Source: Methylobacterium sp. J-076 (GTDB lineage: Bacteria > Pseudomonadota > Alphaproteobacteria > Rhizobiales > Beijerinckiaceae). Taken from it: DNA of 64,000 nt. Made by a program: the position numbers and the translations under genes. Positions 54,386 to 62,071 of this stretch are shown one piece after another. Every line of letters starts with the position of its first letter. Position 1 is the first letter of the stretch. Below the pieces are notes generated by a model. The model searched no databases. It was not told the DNA's origin and saw only the letters and a program-made list of their open reading frames with translations. The DNA lies in assembly GCF_022829405.1 (NCBI RefSeq), contig NZ_JAKSXW010000148.1, positions 1-64,000 of the forward strand, given 5' to 3'.

Positions 54386-54400
54386 CATAGTGCTGGCGGC

Positions 54401-54691
54401 TTAGTCGAAGTCAGCGATGGCCCAGGCCGGCACAACAACCGGTCGCCCGGCGCCGTACTGGGATACAGCACGGTTGAGCTCGAACAGTACAAGCTCGGGC
54501 TTGTCAGCATATTCGCCTCCAATATCGGAGGGATCAATCACTGCGACAAGTCGATTGTCGCCGTGACCGCCAACGTAGACAAGACCATCCTGTCCCTGCT
54601 TCGTAGATGCGATGGCTGAGATCTTGAAACCAGGCCCTGCGCCGTTGTTGACGGCCAGAAACGGGTCGTTTTTCGTATTCTTAGTTGTCAT
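54401..54691 (-). CDS. p96: small polymerase-linked protein, copy 2
   Basis: Acidic 96-aa protein (MTTKNTKNDPFLAVNNG to VVVPAWAIADFD), highly similar to the protein at 9644-9934; differences are conservative. AAAGGACA precedes the ATG at 54691. Conserved centre: GQDGLVYVGGHGDNRLVAVI and YADKPELVLFELNRAVSQYG. It may be made in larger amounts than the polymerase because of the terminator after it. Function unknown; see copy 1. Confidence 0.85.
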   Translation of the reverse strand: MTTKNTKNDPFLAVNNGAGPGFKISAIASTKQGQDGLVYVGGHGDNRLVAVIDPSDIGGEYADKPELVLFELNRAVSQYGAGRPVVVPAWAIADFD

Positions 54692-55159
54692 CTTTTGTCC
54701 TTTACCAAATCGACGGCTGCAAGAACCAACGGGCAAAAGACGAGAGGAAGCACGTCGAGATAAAGTACACCCAAGTGGTCCGCCTCGTGCAAATGCACGT
54801 CAGGCGCATTCAGGTTTTAACGGCAAGGAACATCGACTTGGGATCAGACACAGCTTCGCCCCCGCCGACGTGCCAATGCACGTCAAAATCGAAAAACCAT
54901 CCAAGACCTGAGTCCTGCGACGGTCAATCGATTGCGGGGGCTCTATGACGGAGATATACCTAAGCTGTACTTAGATAAGCGCCGTCACTTCAGAGACACT
55001 GCAACCCAAATGCATAATGAAGGTAGACCAAGTGCAAACGGAGAGTCAACTCACTTGCAGCCAAAAAATTCAGTCATGAATCGTTGAATGTCGAATTAGC
55101 GCACCGCTAGCGCAGCTTCACTGTCGAGCCTTTGCTATCAAGCACTTAGCTGCGCACCA
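54692..55159. other. Conserved non-coding region between p96 and tRNA fragment, copy 2
   Basis: Same length and layout as 9935-10400. The best conserved block is 54776-54892. It contains the TAGCGCA arm-like repeats at 55097 and 55108. Likely holds the p96 promoter. Confidence 0.5.
55097..55115 (+). repeat. TAGCGCA repeat pair near the right att site
   Basis: TAGCGCA at 55097-55103 and 55108-55114, 11 bp start to start, the same spacing as the 10601/10612 pair next to the integrase gene. Candidate integrase arm sites. Confidence 0.6.
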
Positions 55160-55210
55160 GCTCAGATCATAATCCTTGAGTCGGCGGTTCAAATCCGTCC
55201 CTCGCTACCA
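55160..55210 (+). other. Attachment site: 3' half of a tRNA-Met(CAT)-like gene (right copy)
   Basis: Same 51-bp block as 10401-10451, ending in CCA at 55208-55210. Three of 44 positions in the tRNA part differ; two of them (G to C and C to G) form a compensated pair in the T-stem (GGCGG/CCGTC against GGGGG/CCCTC). No 5' half precedes it. It is followed by a terminator and by backbone-like genes, so it is the outer right boundary of the island. Confidence 0.8.
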
Positions 55211-55219
55211 AATCTTTGC

Positions 55220-55249
55220 AACCCCGCTAATCGCTTAGCGGGGTTTTTC
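55220..55249 (+). terminator. Terminator after the right tRNA fragment
   Basis: An 11-bp perfect stem AACCCCGCTAA (55220-55230) with TTAGCGGGGTT (55235-55245), 4-nt loop, then T-run (55244-55248). Confidence 0.8.
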
Positions 55250-55402
55250 GTGTGCGGGGCCCCGCCCTCGGCCCCCTGACGGGGCCAGGGTGGTGGGCCG
55301 CCTACCGGGCGAGGGTGGTGCGAGGGATCGCGCGGCCTGGCACCCCGTTGCGGGGCGGCCTCGGCATCTGGGTCGCGGGGCCGACTTCTCAGGAAGCCTT
55401 CG

Positions 55403-56419
55403 TCAGGCCGGCCGGAGCTGCCGCAGCCGCGCGAAGCCGATCAGCTTGCGCGCGTCCTCGTCCCAGAGGGCGAGGCCGAGGCAGCGCAGGCTGTCGCGCA
55501 GGGTCAGCCGGCCGACCTGTCCGAGCATCTCGTGGCCGTCGAGGCATTCCTGCAGCCGGTAATTGGGGATGCGGCTGTTCAGGTGATGGACGTGATGCAG
55601 GCCGACATTGCCGGTGAACCATTGCAGCACCCGCGGCAGGACATAGTAGGAGCTGCCGCCGAGCGCGGCCCGGTGGAAGTCCCAGGTCTCGCCATCCTCC
55701 CACACGGTCTCCTCGTACTGATGCTGGACGTAGAACAGCCAGCCGCCGATCCAGGCCGCCACGCTGACCGTCGGCAGGGCCACCCAGAGCACCGGCCCGA
55801 TCCCGCCGGCCGCGAAGGCGAGCGCCCCCAGGAGGGCGGCCAGGGCCAGGTCGAGGGCGAGCACGTCCCGCCACGCCGTCCGCCACGGCAGGCCCACGCC
55901 GAAGGGCATCCGCTGCAGCACGAGGAAGTTGAGCGGGGATCCGAGGACGATCAGGACGAGGGGGTTGCGGTAGAGGCGGTAGCGCAGCCGGCCCCAGGGT
56001 GAGAGGGCGAGGTACTCCCGCACGGTGAGGGTGTGGACATCCCCCGTACCCCGGCGGCTCAGGTCCCCCGTCGAGGCGTGGTGGAGGGCATGCGCCCGCT
56101 TCCAGCTGTCGTAGGGCGTCACCGTCAGCAGGCTGAGGGCGCGGCCGAGCCGGTCGTTGGCGGCGCGCGAGGGCAGGAACGAGCCGTGCCCGCAATCGTG
56201 CTGGATGATGAAGAGCCTGACCAGAAGGCCACCGGCCGGCACGACGAGGGGCAGGACGAGCACGCCGTGGCCGCTCACGGAACCCCACAGCATCAGGCCG
56301 CAGAGCGCCAGATACGGAAGCACGGTGTTCGCCAACTGCCGAAGGGCGAGCCGGGGGACGGGATCGCGGAAGGTGGCGCAGTGGCGCACGACCTCGCGGG
56401 TGAGCGCCGCCACCTCCAT
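55403..56419 (-). CDS. Fatty acid desaturase (membrane, omega-6 type)
   Basis: Membrane di-iron desaturase of 338 aa. The His boxes are all visible: HDCGHGSF, HALHHAS and HHVHHLNSRIP, with HQYEE as an extra. About four to five membrane helices separate them. The ATG at 56419 (MEVAALTREVVRHCATFRDP) is the natural start; the upstream ORF extension is low-complexity and lacks homology. It inserts a double bond into lipid acyl chains. It is the first backbone-like gene right of the island and lies 150 bp from the tRNA terminator. Confidence 0.9.
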   Translation of the reverse strand: MEVAALTREVVRHCATFRDPVPRLALRQLANTVLPYLALCGLMLWGSVSGHGVLVLPLVVPAGGLLVRLFIIQHDCGHGSFLPSRAANDRLGRALSLLTVTPYDSWKRAHALHHASTGDLSRRGTGDVHTLTVREYLALSPWGRLRYRLYRNPLVLIVLGSPLNFLVLQRMPFGVGLPWRTAWRDVLALDLALAALLGALAFAAGGIGPVLWVALPTVSVAAWIGGWLFYVQHQYEETVWEDGETWDFHRAALGGSSYYVLPRVLQWFTGNVGLHHVHHLNSRIPNYRLQECLDGHEMLGQVGRLTLRDSLRCLGLALWDEDARKLIGFARLRQLRPA

Positions 56420-56982
56420 CCGGGCGGACCCGTCTTCGCCCCGACAGGTCGAGACCGGGTGTGATGCGTCATGTGTCACGGTTGGCTGGCAATCCTGTTG
56501 GGCGGTCGTGATCGAGGGCGGCCCGCACGGGGACGCAGCCGCGGCACCTCGGCGATGGTCGGCTGCGGCACTTCGCACGCAGACTGGAATGAAGGGTGGA
56601 ACGATTGCCCGGCGAAACTCGAAATCCGGCGAGAATAGCCTTCTAACGCGTTCATTGCCGGTATGTTCATCGGGAATGACTATAGCATATGATAGAATTG
56701 CGGCCAAATATTCAGAACTGATCTCGTTGGCCACCGCGGCGGTTGGTCGCCTGACTCTCAGCCGGATCCGGCCGGGGGGACTGCCACCGGCCGGGTACGG
56801 GCGAGCCCGGCGACGGGTGATCCGATGCGGGCGATGTCGGCGGCGTCCGAAGCGAACTGCGCCGCATCGCGGCGGCCTGTCCGGCTCCGTTTTCAAATAA
56901 GGACATCATGTAGCATGCACATCCGAGCCGACGACGCGTTGTCGATACAGATGGAATAGTGATTCCTGATCGGTAGGACATA
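56420..56982. other. Intergenic region
   Basis: About 560 bp with no supported gene. It would hold divergent promoters of the desaturase and the glycine-rich protein. Slightly AT-rich at 56640-56720. Confidence 0.4.
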
Positions 56983-57678
56983 ATGACGAAAACGATCATG
57001 ACGACCGCGGCGGTGCTGAGTGCGCTGGTGATACTTCCGGCGACGGCCGATGCCCGCGGCGGCTTCGGCGGCGGCGGGTTCCACGGCGGCGGCTTCGGTG
57101 GAGGCGGCTTCGGTGGAGGCGGCTTCCGGGGCGGTGGGTTCGGCGGTGGCGGGTTCCGGGGCGGTGTCGCCGGGCGCGGCTTCGGTGGCGGCGGCCTTGC
57201 GGGCGGCGGCATCGGCGGACGGGGTGGCTTCGGCGGTGGCGGGTTCCGCAGCGCGGGCTTTGCCGGCAACCGGGGGTTCGGTGCTCGGAGCTACGGCTAT
57301 GGTCGCGGCTACGGCCGGGGTTACGGCAGGGGCTACGGCTACGGCGGCCTCGGTCTGGGGCTGGGCGTCGGGCTCGGCTTGGCCGGCGCCGGCTTGGGCT
57401 ATGGCTTAGGCGGCTACGACGATGGCTACTACGGCGGTGGCTACGGCGGGTACGGTGGCGGCTACGCCCCGGCCGGCTACGGTGGTTACGGTGCCGGCTA
57501 CGGCGGGTATGGGGGTGGCTACGCCCCCGCCGGCTACGGGCAGGGTTACGGTGACGTCGAGACGGAGGTCGCCCCGTCGGGTGGCTCGGTCGGCTACTGC
57601 GTCCAGCGTTTCCGGTCGTATGACCGCCGGAGCGGCACGTATCTTGGCAACGACGGGCGGCGCCATTCCTGCCCGTAA
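56983..57678 (+). CDS. Secreted glycine-rich protein with C-terminal BA14K-like motif
   Basis: Protein of 231 aa. A signal peptide (MTKTIMTTAAVLSALVILPA, cleavage after ADA) is followed by ~170 residues of Gly-Gly-Gly-Phe and Gly-Tyr-Gly repeats, and a C-terminal GYCVQRFRSYDRRSGTYLGN segment with two Cys, typical of the BA14K motif seen in Rhizobiales. It is probably an envelope or extracellular structural protein. The repeats are encoded by nearly perfect 9-15-bp DNA repeats, so length variation between strains is likely. Confidence 0.85.
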   Translation: MTKTIMTTAAVLSALVILPATADARGGFGGGGFHGGGFGGGGFGGGGFRGGGFGGGGFRGGVAGRGFGGGGLAGGGIGGRGGFGGGGFRSAGFAGNRGFGARSYGYGRGYGRGYGRGYGYGGLGLGLGVGLGLAGAGLGYGLGGYDDGYYGGGYGGYGGGYAPAGYGGYGAGYGGYGGGYAPAGYGQGYGDVETEVAPSGGSVGYCVQRFRSYDRRSGTYLGNDGRRHSCP

Positions 57679-57790
57679 CGACCGCTTCCGCGTCTGACGC
57701 ACCGATGGAACGGCGAGGGCCCCCGGCCGCAAGGCTCATGGGGGCCCTCGCCCTGTTTCGTCGCGGCCGGGGCCTTGCCGGTCACGTCCG

Positions 57791-58954
57791 TCACTCGGCC
57801 AATTCGCGCATGACCTTGATGAGGTCGGACTTGCCCTCAAATCCGATGCCCGGCAGCTCCGGCATCACGATGTGGCCGTCCTCCACCTTCACCCCGTCCG
57901 GGAAGCCGCCGTAGGGCTGGAACAGGTCCGGATAGCTCTCATTGCCGCCGAGACCGAGGCCCGCCGCGATGTTGAGCGACATCTGGTGGCCGCCATGCGG
58001 GATGCAGCGGGAGGGCGACCACCCGAACCGGTGCAGCACGTCGAGGGTGCGCAGGTACTCCACCAGCCCGTAGGACAGGACACAGTCGAACTGCAGCCAG
58101 TCCCGGTCCGGACGCATGCCGCCGTAGCGCAGGAGGTTGCGCGCGTCCTGGTGCGAGAACAGGTTCTCGCCGGTGGCCATCGGGCCGGGGTAATACTCCG
58201 ACAGGGCCGCCTGAAGGGCGTAGTCCAGGGGGTCGCCGACCTCTTCGTACCAGAATAGCGGGTATTGCCTCAGCATCTTGGCGTAGGCGATGCCCTGTTC
58301 CAAGGCGAACCGCCCGTTCGCATCGACCGCGAGCTGCGCCTGCGAGCCGATCTCCGCCAGCACGGCCTCGATGCGGCGGCGGTCCTCATCGATCGGCGCG
58401 CCGCCGATCTTCATCTTCACGACGGTGTAGCCGCGGTCGAGGTAGCCGCGCATCTCGGCGCGCAGCGCCGTGTCGTCCTTGCCGGGGTAGTAGTAGCCCC
58501 CGGCGGCGTAGACGAACACGCGGGGGTCGGCGGCGACGCCCTTCCGCTCGGCGAGAATCCGGAACAGCGGCTGGCCCGCGATCTTGGCCGTGGCGTCCCA
58601 GATCGCCATGTCGAGGGTGCCCACCGCCACCGAGCGCTCGCCGTGGCCGCCGGGCTTCTCGTTGGTCATCATGGCGTCCCACAGGGCGTGGGGGTCGAGG
58701 TTGTCGCCGGCCTCGTTCAGGACGCTCTTCGGGTCGGCCTCCAGAAGGCGGTTCCTGAACCGCTCCCGGATCAGACCGCCCTGGCCGTAGCGGCCGTTCG
58801 AGTTGAAGCCGTAGCCGACCACCCGGCGCCCGTCCCGCTCCACGTCCGTGACCACCGCCACGAGGCTCGCGGTCATCTTGGAGAAATCGATGTAGGCGTT
58901 GCGGATCGGGGACGAGATCGGCTTGGTGACCTCGCAGACGTCGACGATGCGCAT
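57791..58954 (-). CDS. tarD: D(-)-tartrate dehydratase (enolase superfamily)
   Basis: Enzyme of 387 aa that dehydrates D-tartrate to oxaloacetate. Strings such as SPIRNAYIDFSKMTASLVAV, GYGFNSNGRYGQGGLIRERF and IPHGGHQMSLNIAAGLGLGG are very close to the characterised rhizobial D-tartrate dehydratase. Catalytic parts are VVKMKIGGAP (Lys), QLAVDANGRF, FWYEEVGDP and MATGENLF (metal ligands), and CIPHGGHQM (His). The ATG at 58954 has GGAG before it; the ORF extends 89 codons further without homology. It stands alone. Confidence 0.93.
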   Translation of the reverse strand: MRIVDVCEVTKPISSPIRNAYIDFSKMTASLVAVVTDVERDGRRVVGYGFNSNGRYGQGGLIRERFRNRLLEADPKSVLNEAGDNLDPHALWDAMMTNEKPGGHGERSVAVGTLDMAIWDATAKIAGQPLFRILAERKGVAADPRVFVYAAGGYYYPGKDDTALRAEMRGYLDRGYTVVKMKIGGAPIDEDRRRIEAVLAEIGSQAQLAVDANGRFALEQGIAYAKMLRQYPLFWYEEVGDPLDYALQAALSEYYPGPMATGENLFSHQDARNLLRYGGMRPDRDWLQFDCVLSYGLVEYLRTLDVLHRFGWSPSRCIPHGGHQMSLNIAAGLGLGGNESYPDLFQPYGGFPDGVKVEDGHIVMPELPGIGFEGKSDLIKVMRELAE

Positions 58955-59180
58955 GGGGCTCTCCTTCGGTGCGATGGCGCCATCGGCCGGTGCAAGCGGC
59001 GTGGCGTCCGCATTCGTCGAAGGAGTCAACTCTCGAGGGGCGTGTCGGGGGGCGTTCGATACGCGAGAATCGAGCGGGACACGATCGAACGATGGGGCTG
59101 GCTTCGAGAGATCGGCCCCTGCCGGAGCGTCACGCCACCCGCCTTCGGCCCGGTGACGGGAGCGCGGCGGGGGGCCTGGC

Positions 59181-60896
59181 TCAGAAATCCCGCTGCACCC
59201 GTGCGCGCACCTGGATCGCATCGACTTTGTCGGCGGTCGCGACCGGGTTGGCGGGGTTGTTGACGAAGGCCGGGCCCTGGCTCGGGAACCGGCCCAGGTC
59301 GAGGATGCGGCCGCTCGACGGTCCGTAGCGCGTGTAGATCGCCTCGACGCCGATATCGAATTCCTTCACCGGCGACCAGATCAGGTTGGCGCCGACGACG
59401 AAGCGGTAGCTGTCGCGCAGCACTTGGCTCAGGTCGAAGAAACGGGTGCCGGGGGTGCCCGGCCCCGTGCCGGTCAGGGCGAAGAAGGCGCCCTGCGCCT
59501 CGCGCGCCCCGCGGGCGAAGGTCAGGGCGCCGTAGGAGCCGAAGACCGCGGAACGGACCGCGGGCGTCCAGTAATGCAGCAACGCCGCGGTGACCGAGAC
59601 GCTCGTCGTCAGTTCGAGGCGGTTGGTGAACGGGTTGATCACGCCGTCGTTGAAGAACTGCGAGAAGGCCGCGCCCTGCACGGCGGAGGCCGCCTGGGCC
59701 CAGGGGCCGTTATAGGCGGGCAGGCCGGTATAGAGCGCCGTGCCCTCGCCGTAGGCCGCCTGCAGGTACAGGGTGTCGCCGGCCGCGATGAAGGGCAGGT
59801 TGACCTTCAGGCCCCCCTGCACGGCCCAGCCGATGGCCGAGGACGGCGCGCGCGGGGTCCGGTTGTTGGCAAGCGTGACGGGGCTTCCCCGATGCGTCCC
59901 GGAGAACCCGGCGCTGTCCATCAGGCCGTGGTTGACCTCGTGCAGGGCACCGGAGAGCTGCGCCGACCCCCAGGGCTGATCGTAGCGCAGCACGCCGACC
60001 ATGTCGGGCATGCGGTTGCGCTGGATCGTGTCGACGAAGCCCAGGCCGCTCGGTCGGCCGTCGGCATCGTAGCCGACGAAGATGGGCGTCACCGGGTTCG
60101 TTTGCGCGAAGACCAGGGAGCCGGAATCGACCACCGCCCGGGGGACGGCGTTCTGGGCCGAGTAGACCGGCGTGTGGCGGAAGGACGGGTCCTCCAGCGA
60201 CAGGGTCGCGGCGAACCCCTGCCCGAACGTCGCGGTGTAGGCCGCGAGATTGGTCGAGGCGATATCCGAGCCGAGCGAGGCGACGACGAACTCGAAGTCG
60301 TGGGCGTAGAAGTCGAAGAACGACGAGGCGCGTCCGGCGGTGAGCCCGGCGAACTGGACGAAGGCCTTGTCGAGGGTCAACTGCTGCTGGACGCGCCCGA
60401 AGCCGTCGAGGCCCGTGGCCGGGAAGGCGCCCCCGATGCGGTTCAGCGCACCGGCATGCATGGTGGCGAAACCGGTCCGGCTCCCGGTATCGAGCCGGAT
60501 GAAGGATCGCAGGGCGCCGTAGGCCGTCTGGGTGCGGGCATCGAGGTTGATCCGCGCCCGGCCCTGGAAGCCGCTGTAATCCCCCGGCGTGGTGCCCGCA
60601 TTGTTGCCGGTCCGGCTCAGGGAGGGCTGGTAGGCGTATTCGAACCGCGTGCGGCCGGAGAGGCGCAGGCAGGTGTCGGTGCCGGGGATGAAGAAGAAGG
60701 CTTGGCCATACGCGGAGCAGACCCGCAGGCTCTCGGCGAGGGGCATCTTCCGCCGGTCGGGGAGCTCGGCCGCCTCCGCGGGAAGGCTCAGCAACCCCGC
60801 CACACCCGCCAGCAAGCCCCTGGTTCCGCGCTTCGTGCGATCTCCAGGATGTCCCACACGCCGCGCGCGTACGAAGCCGATCATTGCACCGTCCAT
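59181..60896 (-). CDS. Outer-membrane porin (Porin_2-type)
   Basis: Beta-barrel porin of about 571 aa with a signal peptide ending near PAEAAELPD and the typical early block VCSAYGQAFFFIPGTDTCLR, which carries the paired Cys of this family, then LSGRTRFEYAYQP. The C terminus is AIQVRARVQRDF with the terminal Phe needed for barrel assembly. The barrel is larger than in many rhizobial porins (about 400-500 aa). The start could be ATG 60896 or 60884. Downstream of nothing in its operon. Confidence 0.9.
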   Translation of the reverse strand: MDGAMIGFVRARRVGHPGDRTKRGTRGLLAGVAGLLSLPAEAAELPDRRKMPLAESLRVCSAYGQAFFFIPGTDTCLRLSGRTRFEYAYQPSLSRTGNNAGTTPGDYSGFQGRARINLDARTQTAYGALRSFIRLDTGSRTGFATMHAGALNRIGGAFPATGLDGFGRVQQQLTLDKAFVQFAGLTAGRASSFFDFYAHDFEFVVASLGSDIASTNLAAYTATFGQGFAATLSLEDPSFRHTPVYSAQNAVPRAVVDSGSLVFAQTNPVTPIFVGYDADGRPSGLGFVDTIQRNRMPDMVGVLRYDQPWGSAQLSGALHEVNHGLMDSAGFSGTHRGSPVTLANNRTPRAPSSAIGWAVQGGLKVNLPFIAAGDTLYLQAAYGEGTALYTGLPAYNGPWAQAASAVQGAAFSQFFNDGVINPFTNRLELTTSVSVTAALLHYWTPAVRSAVFGSYGALTFARGAREAQGAFFALTGTGPGTPGTRFFDLSQVLRDSYRFVVGANLIWSPVKEFDIGVEAIYTRYGPSSGRILDLGRFPSQGPAFVNNPANPVATADKVDAIQVRARVQRDF

Positions 60897-61130
60897 CTGT
60901 TCGCCTTGGATTCAGGACGGCTCGCGGGGCCGGAACAATCCCGGGGCGCTTGGCGAATCCCGTTGGTGGTGCGGACCGACCACTGTCGCGATCCGTGCCG
61001 GGCGGGGCCTCGCGCGGGTCGCCGTCCCGGCGAGGAGAAGGCGGTCGCCCTCCGGCGGGCGACGTGCGCCGTCGTGCAGCTTGGGCGGGAGCCGCCCTAG
61101 TTGTAGGGCCGGTCATTCCACGGGAACCGC

Positions 61131-62063
61131 ATGTCCTCGCCCCGCCTCATCCTCCACCACTATGCCTCCTCCCCCTATGCGGAGAAGGTTCGCCTCGCCC
61201 TCGGACTGAAGGGGCTCGACTGGGAGTCGGTCGAGGTGGCCGCCCTTCCCCCGCGGCCGCTGCTCGGCGCGCTGACGGGCGGGTACAGGCGGATTCCCGT
61301 CCTCCAGATCGGCGCGGACGTTTTCTGCGACACGCACGCGATCCTGGCGGTCCTCGAACGCCTGCACCCCGCGCCGAGCCTGTACCCGGACCTCACCGCC
61401 GGCCTCGCCAAGGCCCTGAGCTTCGGGTTCGAGCGGGACATCTGGCTCGCCGCCATCGGCGTGCGGGTGCATTTTGCCGGCGATGGACCCGCCGAGTTCC
61501 TGCGCGACCGCCGGGAGGATTACCTCTACGTCGACATCAGCCAGGCGGCGATGGAGCCCGCCTATCCCCGCAACGCCCAGCGTGTCGCCGCCTGGGTGGC
61601 ATGGCTGGCCGAGGCGCTGGCGGACGGGCGGCCGTTCCTCGGCGGCGCCCACGCGGGCGCCGCGGACCTCAGCCACTTCCATCCCCTCTGGCTCATGCGC
61701 CACGGGCCGCAGGCGGACGCGGTCGATCGCGCGCTGGGTCTCGCGCCGGTGCTCGGCTGGTACGGACGGGTCGCGGCCCTGGGCCATGGCCGGAAGCGGG
61801 ACCTCGCGGCGGAGGAGGCCCTCGCCGTGGCGAGGGACGCCGCGCCCGAGCCCATCGCGCGGGCGAACGCCGTGCCCGGCCTGATCGCCGCCGCGCCGGG
61901 CGACCGGGTGACGTTGACGCCGGACGACTTCGCCCGCATCCCCGTGGAGGGCACCCTCGTCGCCATCGACCATGAGCGGATCGTCGTCCGCCGCGACGAT
62001 CCGGACCTCGGCGCGCTGCACCTTCACTTCCCCCGGGCCGGGTTCGAGGTGCGGGGCGCCTGA
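61131..62063 (+). CDS. Glutathione S-transferase family protein with long C-terminal domain
   Basis: Protein of 310 aa. The thioredoxin-like N-terminal domain shows LILHHYASSPYAEKVRLALG with a Ser at the catalytic position, IPVLQIGADVFCDTHAILAV as the cis-Pro and glutathione-binding part, then a helical GST_C domain (ALADGRPFLGGAHAGAADLS). The last ~80 residues form an extra domain (PGDRVTLTPDDFARIPVEGT ... HLHFPRAGFEV) not found in classical GSTs. It converges with the glucosyltransferase gene (9 bp apart). Confidence 0.85.
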   Translation: MSSPRLILHHYASSPYAEKVRLALGLKGLDWESVEVAALPPRPLLGALTGGYRRIPVLQIGADVFCDTHAILAVLERLHPAPSLYPDLTAGLAKALSFGFERDIWLAAIGVRVHFAGDGPAEFLRDRREDYLYVDISQAAMEPAYPRNAQRVAAWVAWLAEALADGRPFLGGAHAGAADLSHFHPLWLMRHGPQADAVDRALGLAPVLGWYGRVAALGHGRKRDLAAEEALAVARDAAPEPIARANAVPGLIAAAPGDRVTLTPDDFARIPVEGTLVAIDHERIVVRRDDPDLGALHLHFPRAGFEVRGA

Positions 62064-62071
62064 GCGCCGCC

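Larger units (their letters stand above)
10408..55210. mobile_element. Island B: about 44.8-kb integrative element between tRNA 3' halves
   Basis: Direct repeats of a tRNA 3' half (10401-10451 and 55160-55210) bracket an integrase gene at the left end and a polB/p96 module at the right end. Inside are recombinase, DUF2958, DUF6641 and HUH genes typical of mobile DNA and a large metabolic cargo. The left repeat is shared with the end of the neighbouring island A (polB copy 1 and p96 copy 1). Excision ability is not shown. Confidence 0.75.

Noticed and set aside
10408..55210. Conjugative element (ICE)
   Set aside because: No type IV secretion genes, coupling protein or large relaxase are visible; the HUH protein alone does not show self-transfer.
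57050..57409. Extra Ala-rich frame in the glycine-rich gene
   Set aside because: Alternative frame of DNA repeats; the signal peptide and BA14K-like end identify the real frame.
56983..57678. CRISPR-like regular repeats in the glycine-rich gene
   Set aside because: Repeats are coding, short and without spacers. No CRISPR array was found anywhere in the window.
59424..61100. 558-aa plus-strand ORF opposite the porin gene
   Set aside because: Shadow of the porin; no domain.
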